From: Xanthomonas cassavae CFBP 4642
GTDB lineage: Bacteria; Pseudomonadota; Gammaproteobacteria; Xanthomonadales; Xanthomonadaceae
Length of the DNA: 33,075 nucleotides
Assembly (NCBI RefSeq): GCF_000454545.1
Contig: NZ_CM002139.1
Location: forward strand, 655,530 to 688,604
Direction: 5' to 3'
Below the pieces are notes generated by a model. The model was given only the letters and a program-made list of their open reading frames with translations. It did not search any database and was not told the DNA's origin. Positions 1-7,549 of this stretch are shown here, piece by piece. A program made the position numbers and the translations under genes. How positions within the stretch are numbered: position 1 is the first letter of the stretch; the number at the start of each line of letters is the position of its first letter.

Positions 1-44
1 TTGCGCTTGCTGTTGTACTCCGCGTCGCCGAAGGTCAGTTGCAT
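1..44 (-). CDS. IS5-family transposase, N-terminal fragment (cut by window edge)
   Basis: Only the first 14 codons are inside the window; the gene runs off the left edge. The translation begins MQLTFGDAEYNSKR, which matches the start I know from IS5-family transposases of Xanthomonas (MQLTFGDAE followed by a basic stretch). These DDE transposases cut and join the ends of their own element. The ATG is the complement of positions 42-44. No catalytic residue is visible because the DDE domain lies outside. The family call rests on this short N-terminus alone, and intactness of the gene cannot be judged. Confidence 0.7.
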   Translation of the reverse strand, partial: MQLTFGDAEYNSKR

Positions 45-111
45 CGTCATCGTCCTGGTGCCTCTGTGCGATTGTCGCAGGATCAGGGGGAGTTGTTCAG
101 AGTTTCCTTAG
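1..111 (-). mobile_element. End of an IS5-family insertion sequence with probable TTAG target site
   Basis: The transposase start at 44 is followed upstream by about 60 bp of non-coding DNA and then the tetranucleotide TTAG at 108-111. IS5-subgroup elements duplicate YTAR tetranucleotides, and TTAG fits. Read on the minus strand, the element would begin at about 107 with GGAAACTCTGAACAA, a plausible terminal inverted repeat. The matching end and second TTAG would lie left of the window, so the boundary is inferred. Confidence 0.5.
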
Positions 112-251
112 AGCGGCTAACAGAACGTAGCGAGCAGTCGTCAGGTGGGTGTGGGCGGCGCGCAGGAACCGGAGTGTACGAGCGGTAATGAGGATTCCGA
201 GCACCGACCGCGCCCGTCTGACGGCTGCGCAGTAGTTTTATTAGCCGCTCT
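110..251. repeat. Imperfect long-armed palindromic intergenic element (about 140 bp)
   Basis: Two arms of about 35 bp face each other: 110-144 and 218-251. The outer 11 bases, AGAGCGGCTAA, pair perfectly, and most of the inner arm pairs with scattered mismatches. Between the arms lies about 73 bp of GC-rich DNA with no convincing gene. The layout resembles a small non-autonomous (MITE-like) or structured intergenic repeat. The sequence looks to me like a family dispersed in Xanthomonas chromosomes, but copy number cannot be checked here. The IS element to the left ends exactly at its outer tip. Confidence 0.6.
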
Positions 252-385
252 TAGTAAAAAGCTGAGCGGTTCGCAGGTTGGGTGTCCTTGCGGGTGCGGG
301 TCGCAAAACGACACGATGGCTGGCTAATCAGAAGCACGTCATGCAGTGCTTGCCACCCGCACACCGACACTCTCCATTGGTCCTT

Positions 386-637
386 GCCCGCGCACCGTCG
401 CGGGCCTTTGGCGGCATGGATGCCGCCAGAGAGCTTACATGGACATACTTGCAGCGTGTCCTGCGATGGTGGGCGGGCAAGGGCCCTGCAGCAAACGCGC
501 AGCGGCGAGGACGCAGTGCCCTCACCGCCTGGGCGACACGCCGTAAACCCATCCGTGGCGGCTCGATGGCGGTCTCCATGCCGCCATCGAGCCCGTAATC
601 GGCGAGAACACCGCACCAGATAATTGGCTGGTGGTGT
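386..637. repeat. Hairpin-rich dispersed repeat in a gene-free stretch
   Basis: Between the palindromic element and the first full gene (252-709) no open frame looks coding. The stretch instead holds a chain of stem-loops: 386-392 with 399-405 (7 bp), 410-417 with 420-427 (8 bp), a perfect 13-bp stem 560-572 with 581-593 around an 8-nt loop, and 614-619 with 628-633. The last could help end the transcript of the minus-strand gene that stops at 710, although no T-run follows. The sequence resembles repeats scattered through Xanthomonas intergenic DNA; that statement is from memory, not a search. Confidence 0.55.
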
Positions 638-709
638 ATTGAAGAACGAGGACACCACACCGCAGTGCCGTCAGACCCGCCGAGTCAGGCCAATCTCCAT
701 ACGCACATC

Positions 710-1183
710 TCAGCCCGCTTCGCGCATCCGCGAGGTCAGGCCCTTGAGGAAGGCGCGCAGCAGCTGGTCGCCGCAGGGGCGGAAGTTCTTGTGGCCGGGC
801 TGGCGGAACAGCGCCGACAGTTCCGGCTTGGACAGCGGGAAGCCGGCGCTGGCGAAGAGGGCGTGCATGTCCACGTCCTTCAGTTCGAAGGCCACGCGCA
901 GCTTCTTCAGCACCAGGTTGTTGCCGACGCGGGTTTCCAGCGGGCGTGGCGGCTGGCTCTCGTCGCGGCCGCGGAAACGCAGCACCAGGCCGTCGAGGAA
1001 GCGCGCCAGCATCGCATCGGTGCAGGGCTCGAAACCGGGCTCGTCTTCCTTTTTCAGCCAGGCCTGTACCTGCGGCTTGTCGAGCGCGAACTCGGGGTCG
1101 GCCAGGTGGGTGATCTCCACCACCTTGTCGTCGCTAAGGTCGAGCATGTAGCGGATGCTGCGCAGTACATCGTTGTGGATCAT
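710..1183 (-). CDS. yehS: DUF1456 family protein, YehS-like
   Basis: The 157-residue protein matches the DUF1456/YehS family of small conserved proteins of unknown function. The family carries two repeated helical units, each with a WL(K/R)KEDE-type or DHKNFR-type signature. Here they read WLKKEDEPGF near residue 42 and PGHKNFRPCGDQLLRAFL near the C-terminus, with NNLVLKKLRVAFELK between. The start at 1183 gives MIHNDVLRSIRYML, which lines up with the family N-terminus. An ATG two codons upstream (1189) is possible; the longer frame to 1222 adds residues unlike the family. It lies 115 nt after uraH on the same strand, with a hairpin between, so it is probably a separate unit. Confidence 0.85.
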   Translation of the reverse strand: MIHNDVLRSIRYMLDLSDDKVVEITHLADPEFALDKPQVQAWLKKEDEPGFEPCTDAMLARFLDGLVLRFRGRDESQPPRPLETRVGNNLVLKKLRVAFELKDVDMHALFASAGFPLSKPELSALFRQPGHKNFRPCGDQLLRAFLKGLTSRMREAG

Positions 1184-1256
1184 GACCATTCCGGAGCCCC
1201 GGCCTGTAGCCGGAAAGCGCATAGTCTACGGGGCCGGAGTGAAACAAGCCTTACAC

Positions 1257-1284
1257 GCCGGCGCGGGTGCAGCACCCGGCCGGC
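1257..1284 (-). terminator. Stem-loop downstream of uraH, possible transcript end
   Basis: A strong GC hairpin lies just past the uraH stop: inner stem 1264-1269 with 1273-1278 around a 3-nt loop, extended by 1257-1261 with 1280-1284 across small bulges. It falls where the seven-gene operon should end. No run of T follows on the minus strand, so it is not a textbook intrinsic terminator. Confidence 0.4.
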
Positions 1285-1298
1285 CGCGCGCCGCGCGC

Positions 1299-1631
1299 TC
1301 AACTGCCGCGATAGGTAGAGTAGCCGTACGGCGAGAGCAACAGCGGCACGTGATAATGGCCGTCGTCGGCGATGCCGAAGGCGATCGGTACCTGCTCCAG
1401 GAACGGCGGGTCGGCCAGCGGGGTGCCGACGGTGCGCCAATAGGCGGCCACATCGAACTCGAGCCGATAGCGGCCTGGCGACAACGCCAGCGCCGCCAGC
1501 GCCGGGCAGCGTCCATCGGGATTGGTGACTGCTTCCAGCCGCAGCGTGTCGCCGGCGAACAGGCGCAGCGGCACGCCGGCGGCGGGACGGCCCAGCGCGG
1601 TATCCAGGACATGGGTGGACAGCGTGCTCAT
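1299..1631 (-). CDS. uraH: 5-hydroxyisourate hydrolase (transthyretin-related, UraH/PucM)
   Basis: This enzyme hydrolyses 5-hydroxyisourate, the product of urate oxidation, to OHCU. The 110-residue protein has the family's normal length and both hallmark ends: LSTHVLD near the N-terminus, carrying an active-site His, and the C-terminal YRGS tetrapeptide. GHYHVPLLLSPYGYSTYRGS supplies the other conserved His. Its ATG overlaps the stop of the upstream urate hydroxylase gene by 4 nt (1628-1631), so the two are probably translated together. It is the last gene of the urate operon. No signal peptide is seen, so it should act in the cytoplasm. Confidence 0.95.
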   Translation of the reverse strand: MSTLSTHVLDTALGRPAAGVPLRLFAGDTLRLEAVTNPDGRCPALAALALSPGRYRLEFDVAAYWRTVGTPLADPPFLEQVPIAFGIADDGHYHVPLLLSPYGYSTYRGS

Positions 1632-3049
1632 GCCACCGCCTGGGTCGGTTGCGGCCACCGGCCGACGAATTCCGGCTGGTCGTAGGCCAGGTAGCCGTCG
1701 ACGATGGCCTGGCGATCGTCCAGGAACAGCTGGTCGGCCACCGCGCGGGCCAGCCGCGGCAGTGCCACCTTCAGCCCGGACAGCGCCGCGGCCGAGGGGC
1801 CGTGGTTGATCAGCGCCGAATAGTTGAAGGCGAACAGGCCGTGCAGCAGCGCGGCATCCTCCGGCGTGCGCGGCAGCAGCTCGAAGCCCGGCCCCAGATA
1901 GGGATGCGCATCCAGCACCGGATCGGCCTGGCCCGGCGGCGGCTGGTAGCGGTCGGCCCAGCAGGCGATGCGCCCGGACAGCGCGGCCAGCTCCGGGCGC
2001 AGCTGCGGGTCGGTGACCAGGCCGGTGGCGATGGCGAGGAAATCGAAACGGTGTTCGCCCTGCGGGGTGCGTACCACCACGGCGCCATCGCGCTCGGCCA
2101 CCTCGATCCACGGCGCGCCCAGATGCAGCGCAAAGCCGGTGTGCCCGCAGGCGCGCTGGAAGGTGTCGTTGGTGGGCGGTTGGTTGTGTGCGAAGAAGCT
2201 GGCCATCATGCGGTACTTGTCCGCATCGGGCAGCGTCAGGAACCGCGGAATGATGCCGGCCTGCTCCATATGGCGGAACGGATTGATGCGCGGCAGCGCA
2301 CTGCGGCGCACGAACACCTCGGCACTGGCGACGCCGTGGTCCAGTGCAAAACAGGCGTTGTCGAATGCGGAGGCGCCGCCGCCGAGGATGCCCACGCGCT
2401 TGCCGGCCAATGCGGCAAAGTCGATGTGGCCGGAAGTATGCGCGTAGCGATGCGCGGGCAGCGCGCGGCCGATCCAGTCCGGGACCACCCACTGTCCGCC
2501 GCCCTGGATGCCGGTGGCCAGGATCAGCTTGCGGGCCAGCAGCGGTGCCCCCATCGCCAGATGCAGGCGATGGATGCCGGGCGCGATGTCCGGCTCCACC
2601 CGCACCAGCCGGGTGGCATTGCGCACCGGCAGCCGCAGCACCGCGCGGTACCAGCGCAGGTAGTCCATCCAGCTGCCGCGCGGAATCTTGTCCAGCGCGT
2701 CCCAGGCGGCGGCGCCGTGTTGCGCCTCCCACCAGGCGCGGAAGGTCAGCGACGGCACGCCCAGGTCGATCGAGGTGATCTGCTTGGGCGTGCGCAGCGT
2801 CTGCATGCGCGCGTAGGTCACCCAGGGGCCTTCCTGGCCGGCCGGGTTTTCGTCGATGACCAGCACGTTGTGCACGCGCTCGCGCTGCAGCGCGAAAGCC
2901 GCGCCCAGGCCGCTCTGGCCGGCGCCGACGATGATGGCGTCATAGACATGCCCGGCCGGATGCACGCGCGGTTGCACCCAGGCATCGCCGCCGTGGGCCA
3001 GGCGTTGCAGGTCGCGGGCGAGGTCGCGTTCGAGGTGGGCCAGGCTCAT
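1628..3049 (-). CDS. hpyO: FAD-dependent urate hydroxylase, HpyO type
   Basis: This is a 473-residue flavoprotein with two dinucleotide-binding motifs: VGAGQSGLGA (GxGxxG at residues 42-47) for FAD and VGILGGGASAFDNA (219-232) for NAD(P)H. This two-site architecture is that of the HpyO enzymes, characterised from Xanthomonas campestris as a non-homologous replacement for HpxO and uricase; it does not resemble the salicylate-hydroxylase-like HpxO. It should convert urate to 5-hydroxyisourate, which fits its place between uraD and uraH, the next two enzymes. It overlaps both neighbours by 4 nt. The name rests on fold pattern and context; general FAD/NAD(P) monooxygenases look similar. Confidence 0.88.
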   Translation of the reverse strand: MSLAHLERDLARDLQRLAHGGDAWVQPRVHPAGHVYDAIIVGAGQSGLGAAFALQRERVHNVLVIDENPAGQEGPWVTYARMQTLRTPKQITSIDLGVPSLTFRAWWEAQHGAAAWDALDKIPRGSWMDYLRWYRAVLRLPVRNATRLVRVEPDIAPGIHRLHLAMGAPLLARKLILATGIQGGGQWVVPDWIGRALPAHRYAHTSGHIDFAALAGKRVGILGGGASAFDNACFALDHGVASAEVFVRRSALPRINPFRHMEQAGIIPRFLTLPDADKYRMMASFFAHNQPPTNDTFQRACGHTGFALHLGAPWIEVAERDGAVVVRTPQGEHRFDFLAIATGLVTDPQLRPELAALSGRIACWADRYQPPPGQADPVLDAHPYLGPGFELLPRTPEDAALLHGLFAFNYSALINHGPSAAALSGLKVALPRLARAVADQLFLDDRQAIVDGYLAYDQPEFVGRWPQPTQAVA

Positions 3050-3537
3050 GGCAGTGCCTCCAGGCGCAGGTGCACGATCTTGCCGATCTCGGCGAGGGCG
3101 GTGGCGATCTCGTCGCGGCGCGTCGCCTCCAGGCGGCGTTCCAGCTCGGCCAGGATGCCGGCCTTGTCGTGCAGCCGCACGCAGATCACGAACGGAAATC
3201 CGAAGCGATGCCGATAGGCTTGGTTGAGCGCGTGGAAGCGCTTGAATTCGGCCTCGCTGAGCCGGTCCAACCCGGCCGAGGCCTGCTCGGCGGCCGAGGC
3301 GGCAGTGAGCGTGCGGTCGATCGCCGCCTTGCCGGCCAGCGCCGGATGCGCGCGGATCAACGCGACCTGATCGTCCGGCGAAGCGTCATGCACCACCTGC
3401 ATCAAGCCGCGATACACATCATCGAACGGGCGACGCCGCGCGGCGCGCTCCACCACCCACGGCGAATGCTCGAACACCTCGCGATAGCACGCGACGAATG
3501 CCGCATCGTCCAGCACGGGATCGTCGCTCACGCTCAT
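3046..3537 (-). CDS. uraD: OHCU decarboxylase (UraD)
   Basis: This enzyme decarboxylates 2-oxo-4-hydroxy-4-carboxy-5-ureidoimidazoline to (S)-allantoin. The 163-residue length is normal for the family. The signature IRAHPALAGK (catalytic His at residue 64) and the block EFKRFHALNQAYRHRFGFPF followed by VICVR are typical of OHCU decarboxylases. The start at 3537 overlaps the hpxZ stop by 4 nt, and its own stop overlaps the hpyO start by 4 nt. The gene order uraD-hpyO-uraH places three consecutive steps side by side. Confidence 0.95.
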   Translation of the reverse strand: MSVSDDPVLDDAAFVACYREVFEHSPWVVERAARRRPFDDVYRGLMQVVHDASPDDQVALIRAHPALAGKAAIDRTLTAASAAEQASAGLDRLSEAEFKRFHALNQAYRHRFGFPFVICVRLHDKAGILAELERRLEATRRDEIATALAEIGKIVHLRLEALP

Positions 3538-3929
3538 GCGTGGCTCCCCTGCAGCGAGACATGCGCGGCCACCACTTTCCAGCCGTCGGCAAAGCGCACC
3601 CAGCTCTGGCTCTGGCGGCCGCGCGCGCTGCTGCCTTCGCGCAGGAATTCGGCATGCGTGGTGGCCAGATCCTGGCCGAAGCTATGCACCTCGACATGGG
3701 TGAGCCTGCGCTGCGGCGAGCCGCCGCGGCCGATGCGGAAGGCGCGGATCGCCTCGATGCCGTACAGCACCTCGCCCACGCCATAACGCACGGTGCTGGG
3801 CGCGGCATGAAACAGCGCATCCATTGCGGCGATGTCGTCGCGCATCAAGGCGTCCTCGTAGGCGTGGAAGGCGGCGCTCACCTGTGCGATCACCTCGGGC
3901 AGATCGATCTGCGCTGCATCGATGCTCAT
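3534..3929 (-). CDS. hpxZ: Oxalurate catabolism protein HpxZ (DUF3225, NTF2-like)
   Basis: This 131-residue protein of the DUF3225/HpxZ family has an NTF2-like layout: a helical N-terminus (FHAYEDALMRDDIAAMDALF), then YGVGEVLYGIEAIRAFRIGR and a beta-rich C-terminal half ending WVRFADGWKVVAAHVS. HpxZ accompanies oxalurate amidohydrolase genes in Klebsiella hpxWXYZ; its chemistry is not established to my knowledge. Here it sits in the urate operon about 8 kb from hpxY/hpxW. The start at 3929 gives MSIDAAQIDLPEV and overlaps the puuE stop by 4 nt; the longer frame to 3983 runs into puuE and is unlikely. Confidence 0.85.
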   Translation of the reverse strand: MSIDAAQIDLPEVIAQVSAAFHAYEDALMRDDIAAMDALFHAAPSTVRYGVGEVLYGIEAIRAFRIGRGGSPQRRLTHVEVHSFGQDLATTHAEFLREGSSARGRQSQSWVRFADGWKVVAAHVSLQGSHA

Positions 3930-4816
3930 GCCGGATGCACCTGCAGCCAATGGCGTGCGATATCCAGACGGCGCGCCACCCACGCATCGCCGCTGGCCAG
4001 CACGTGATCGACGAAGCGAGACAGCGCCGCGGCACGCGCCGGCTTGCCGGCGATGCGTCCGTGCAGGCCGATCGAGAGCATCCGCCCGCCTTCGCTGCGC
4101 AATTGCTCGAAGCCATCGCGCAGATAGCGAAAGAACGGCTCGCCATCGGCAAACCCGTTATAGGCCACGAACTTCATGTCGTTGGCATCCAGCGTGTACG
4201 GCACGATCAACTGCGCGCGGCCGTGGCGGTGGTCGTAATACGGCACATCGTCGGCATAGCTGTCAGCGTCGTAGACAAAGCCGCCTTCTTCGGCGATCAG
4301 GCCCGCGGTATTGGGGCTGGTGCGGCCCTGGTACCAGCCCAGCGGGCGGCTGCCGGTGACGCGGGTGTGCACGGCAATGGCCTGCGCGATATGCGCGCGC
4401 TCGGTGGCCGCATCGACATGCTGGTAGTCGATCCAGCGCAGGCCGTGGCTGGCGATCTCCCAGTGGGCGGCCTGCATGGCGGCAACGGCGTCGGGATTGG
4501 CAGCCAACGCGTTTGCAACGCCGAACACGGTCACCGGCACGCCGCGTGCAGTGAACAGCCGATGCAGCCGCCAGAAGCCTGCACGGCTGCCGTATTCGTA
4601 CAGGCTTTCCATCGCCATGGCGCGGGCAGCGGGTTGCGCTTGCGCGCCGACCATTTCCGACAGGAACGCCTCCGAGCCGGCATCGCCATTGAGCACGCAG
4701 TTTTCCGCGCCTTCTTCGTAATTGATGACGAACTGCACGGCAATCCGCGCGCCACCGGGCCAGTGCGCCGCAGGCGGCGTGGCACCATAGCCGACCAGGT
4801 CGCGCACGGCGCTCAT
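3926..4816 (-). CDS. puuE: Allantoinase PuuE (polysaccharide-deacetylase fold)
   Basis: PuuE opens the hydantoin ring of allantoin to give allantoate. It belongs to the NodB/polysaccharide deacetylase fold, not the amidohydrolase-type allantoinases. Visible motifs are NYEEGAE near residue 32, ASHGLRWIDY mid-protein (metal His), WYQGRTSPNT, and a late RMLSIGLHGRIAGKPAR segment. At 296 residues it is close to the usual length. The start at 4816 gives MSAVRDLVGYGATPP and overlaps the pucG stop as ATGA. No signal peptide is present, so it is cytoplasmic. Its place between UraD and the allantoate enzyme matches the reaction order. Confidence 0.93.
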   Translation of the reverse strand: MSAVRDLVGYGATPPAAHWPGGARIAVQFVINYEEGAENCVLNGDAGSEAFLSEMVGAQAQPAARAMAMESLYEYGSRAGFWRLHRLFTARGVPVTVFGVANALAANPDAVAAMQAAHWEIASHGLRWIDYQHVDAATERAHIAQAIAVHTRVTGSRPLGWYQGRTSPNTAGLIAEEGGFVYDADSYADDVPYYDHRHGRAQLIVPYTLDANDMKFVAYNGFADGEPFFRYLRDGFEQLRSEGGRMLSIGLHGRIAGKPARAAALSRFVDHVLASGDAWVARRLDIARHWLQVHPA

Positions 4817-6069
4817 GCCTTCAGTTCCGCGTGCCAGGCGGCCAGTGCCGCTTCCACTGCCAGGCCTTGCGTGCAGGCGTAGCCTTCGGCGCGCAGCACC
4901 GCTTCCAGCGCGGCCAGGGTGATCAGCACCTTGTGCTTCATCGCGTTGTAGCCCATCGCGCCGATGCGCCAGACGCGCCCCTGCAGCGGCCCGAACGCGG
5001 TGCCGATCTCGATCTCGAAATCCTCGCGCATGCGCCGACGCACCGCATCGCTGTCGATGCCCGGCGGAATCACCACGCCGGTGACGTTGGTCATGCGATG
5101 CGCATCGTCGCCGAACACCTCCAGCCCCAGCGCGCGGATGCCGGCGCTGACCGCACGCCCGGCCGCCGCGTGGCGCGCGAAGCGTGCGGGCAGGCCTTCC
5201 TGCAACGCCACGCGTGCGCATTCGCGGGCGCCGTACAGCATGGTGGTGGCTTCGGTGTGATGGTTGAGGCGCTTATCCGACCAGTAATCCATGATCATCG
5301 CCAGGTCGAAGTAATTGGAGGCGATGCGCGGGCCGCTGCCGTTGGCGATGTCCTCGCGCACGATGCCGCGCTCGACATGGCGGCGCGCAAAGATCGCCTC
5401 GGCCGCCGCGTCGGAGACGGTGATCGGCGCCGAGCCGGAGGGACCGCCCAGGCATTTCTGCAGGCCGCCGGTGACCACATCCACGCCCCAGCGGTCGCTG
5501 GCGATCTCCATGCCGCCGAGGGTGGCGGTTGCATCCACGTAACTCAGCGCCCCGGCCGCGCGGCATAGCGCCCCCAGGCCGTCGAGCGGCTGCGCCATGG
5601 TGGTGGAGGTGTCGCCGTGCACGGTGGCCACCAGCCTGGGCGCCACGCGTTCGATCGCCTCGGCAATGGCCGCCAGCGGCACCACCTCGCCCCAGGGCGC
5701 ATCCACGCTGTGTACCTGCGCGCCAAGGCGCTGAAGGATCTCGGAGAGCAACAGACCGAAGCGGCCGAAGTTGATCACCAGCACGCGGTCGCCGGGTTGC
5801 ACCAGCGACACCAGCGCCGCTTCGATGCCGGCGCGCGCAGTGCCGTCGACCAGGAACGTCCAGCGGTTGTCCGTGCCGAACAACGGCCGGTATAACGCCA
5901 TCACCTCGTTCATGTAGCCGGTCATCTCCGGGTCGAACTGCCCCAGCAGGTCGGCCGCCATCGCGCGCAGCACACGCGGATGCGCATTGACCGGGCCGGG
6001 GCCCATCAGCAGCCGCTGTGGCGGATCGAGTTCGGCGAAGGTGTGCAGGTGACGCAGGTCAGGTGACAA
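4813..6069 (-). CDS. pucG: (S)-ureidoglycine-glyoxylate aminotransferase (PucG)
   Basis: This class V aminotransferase should transfer the amino group of ureidoglycine to glyoxylate, giving oxalurate and glycine. Motifs are LLMGPGPVNAHPRVL (21-35), GDTSTTMAQPLDG (152-164) and the PLP lysine in VTGGLQKCLGGPSGS (Lys205). The start is best placed at a TTG codon at 6069: a GGGAG ribosome-binding site lies 6 nt upstream, while the first ATG (6006) would cut into the conserved GPGP segment. The gene overlaps the upstream amidohydrolase by 11 nt and puuE by 4 nt. Alanine-glyoxylate aminotransferase is the nearest alternative, but hpxY/hpxW nearby consume exactly the oxalurate PucG makes. Confidence 0.88.
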   Translation of the reverse strand: MSPDLRHLHTFAELDPPQRLLMGPGPVNAHPRVLRAMAADLLGQFDPEMTGYMNEVMALYRPLFGTDNRWTFLVDGTARAGIEAALVSLVQPGDRVLVINFGRFGLLLSEILQRLGAQVHSVDAPWGEVVPLAAIAEAIERVAPRLVATVHGDTSTTMAQPLDGLGALCRAAGALSYVDATATLGGMEIASDRWGVDVVTGGLQKCLGGPSGSAPITVSDAAAEAIFARRHVERGIVREDIANGSGPRIASNYFDLAMIMDYWSDKRLNHHTEATTMLYGARECARVALQEGLPARFARHAAAGRAVSAGIRALGLEVFGDDAHRMTNVTGVVIPPGIDSDAVRRRMREDFEIEIGTAFGPLQGRVWRIGAMGYNAMKHKVLITLAALEAVLRAEGYACTQGLAVEAALAAWHAELKA

Positions 6070-7342
6070 GGGGCGCTCCCAGGTGATCGATGAAGTGGCG
6101 CATGACCGCCAGTGCGACCTCGGCGTCGGCCGGGGCCACGTGTTCGTCCGGATGATGGCTGACGCCGCCGGCGCAGCGCACGAACAGCATGGCCGTCGGG
6201 CAGAGCGCGGCCATCGTCATCGCATCGTGGCCGGCGCCGGAGACCAACCGCCGTGGGGCGATGCCCTGCGCGGCGACGGCGTGTTCGAGCCGGGTCATCA
6301 GCGCCGGTGCGCAGGGGCTGGCGGCCAGGGTCTGCAATGGGTCGATGGCGATCGCAACGCCGCGTTCGCCGCCGATGCGGGCCAGTGCGTGTTCGATCGC
6401 GCGCACCGCGGCGTCGCGGGTGGCGTCGTCGCCGGCGCGCACGTCCAGCGTGCAGTCCACCCGCCCGGGCACCACGTTGACCGCGCCGGGGGCGAGCTGC
6501 AGTTTGCCGACGGTGGCCACCAGCGCGTTGCTGCCCTCGCGCGCGATGCGTTCGATCGCCAGCAATGCGTCGGCCGCGGCGCTCAAGGCATCGCGACGCA
6601 GCGCCATCGTGGTGGTACCGGCATGCCCGGCGCGGCCGTCGAAGCGCAGCGCAAAACGCCGTTGTGCGGCGATCGCAGTGACGATGCCCACTGGCAGGCC
6701 GTCGGCTTCGAGCACCGGGCCTTGTTCGATATGCGTTTCCAGATACGCCAGTACGCTGCCGGGCGCGCGTGCGGCGTGGTGGATCTGCGCGATGTCCAGA
6801 TCCCATTGTGCCAACGCGCTGGCGACATCGATGCCGGCCGCGTCGCTCAGCGCCAACGCGGCCGGGTCGAGCGTGCCGGCCACCGCGCGGCTGCAGACCA
6901 TGGAGGCGGGAAAACGCGAGCCTTCTTCGTCGCCGAATGCGATCACTTCGATGGCGAATGGCAGCCGGCGCACTTGCGCCTGCAGTGCGGCCACGCATTC
7001 GATGCCGAGCAGCACGCCCAGCGGACCGTCGTAGCGGCCGGCATCGCGCACGCTGTCCAGATGGCTGCCGATCAGCAGCGCCGGCGCATCGGCGTGTGTG
7101 CCCTCGTACCGCCCGATCAGGTTGGCGGTCGCGTCCAGGCGGACCTGCATGCCGGCCTGGCGCATCCACTCGCCCACCTGCCCCACCGCGGCGCGATGGG
7201 CCGGGCTCAGCCAGGCACGGAACAGGCCACCGGGCGTGTCGCTGAAAGGAGCCATGCCCAGCTGGTCGCAACGCGCCACCGCCCTTGCGCCGCCGGGGCG
7301 GTCAAGGTCAGCGGCGGACGAGGTGGACGGAATAGCGGGCAT
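6059..7342 (-). CDS. hpxK: Allantoate amidohydrolase (M20 family, HpxK/AllC-like)
   Basis: This 427-residue M20 metallo-amidohydrolase is predicted to convert allantoate to ureidoglycine, CO2 and ammonia. The two-metal site is visible: GSHLDSV (His94), YDGPLG (Asp105), GDEEGSRF (Glu139/140), ETHIEQGP and the C-terminal GGVSHHPDEH. RAGHAGTTTM is the usual dimerisation-domain signature, and SGAGHDAM is typical of the allantoate/carbamoylase branch. N-carbamoyl-amino-acid hydrolases share all of this, so the substrate is inferred from PuuE and PucG downstream. It is the first gene of the seven-gene operon and sits behind the LysR-type promoter at 7411-7477. Confidence 0.9.
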   Translation of the reverse strand: MPAIPSTSSAADLDRPGGARAVARCDQLGMAPFSDTPGGLFRAWLSPAHRAAVGQVGEWMRQAGMQVRLDATANLIGRYEGTHADAPALLIGSHLDSVRDAGRYDGPLGVLLGIECVAALQAQVRRLPFAIEVIAFGDEEGSRFPASMVCSRAVAGTLDPAALALSDAAGIDVASALAQWDLDIAQIHHAARAPGSVLAYLETHIEQGPVLEADGLPVGIVTAIAAQRRFALRFDGRAGHAGTTTMALRRDALSAAADALLAIERIAREGSNALVATVGKLQLAPGAVNVVPGRVDCTLDVRAGDDATRDAAVRAIEHALARIGGERGVAIAIDPLQTLAASPCAPALMTRLEHAVAAQGIAPRRLVSGAGHDAMTMAALCPTAMLFVRCAGGVSHHPDEHVAPADAEVALAVMRHFIDHLGAPLVT

Positions 7343-7410
7343 GGAGGGGACCGGCAGGGGCTGCAGGGGCGATGGAGGAGGCGGGCAGCGGGCAGAAGAA
7401 GGATGCTTCG

Positions 7411-7440
7411 ACTATAGGGAGCCGGTCCTGTCGCCATCAA
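7411..7440 (-). promoter_or_regulatory. Promoter of the hpxK-pucG-puuE-hpxZ-uraD-hpyO-uraH operon
   Basis: On the minus strand a -35 TTGATG (7440-7435) and a -10 TATAGT (7416-7411) are separated by 18 bp. This puts the start of transcription near 7404, about 60 nt before the hpxK ATG. The same block, with one base less in the spacer, stands before hpxD. Confidence 0.65.
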
Positions 7441-7462
7441 AGAGTTTTTTCGCCAGCTCGGG

Positions 7463-7477
7463 CTGCAAAAAATGCAA
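7463..7477. promoter_or_regulatory. Putative LysR-type (HpxR) operator, copy 1
   Basis: The interrupted palindrome CTGCAAAAAATGCAA is centred near -66 relative to the inferred start. The 17-mer TGCAAAAAATGCAACGC (7464-7480) is repeated exactly at 20870-20886 beside hpxR. Position and form match the recognition site of LysR-type activators. HpxR as the binder is inference. Confidence 0.6.
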
Positions 7478-7549
7478 CGCGCTTGTGGGGAGCACGCCCA
7501 TCCAACGTCGGGACTGAACACCGGGTGCGGCCGCCATGCCGATGCAGCG

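Noticed and set aside
145..660. Several overlapping small frames on both strands in the left gene-free region
   Set aside because: They are rich in Arg, Pro and Ala, overlap hairpin repeats, lack ribosome-binding sites and match no family I know.
1649..3217. A 522-residue plus-strand frame opposite hpyO
   Set aside because: It is the antisense shadow of hpyO and uraD; the sense strand shows clear enzyme motifs and coupled starts.
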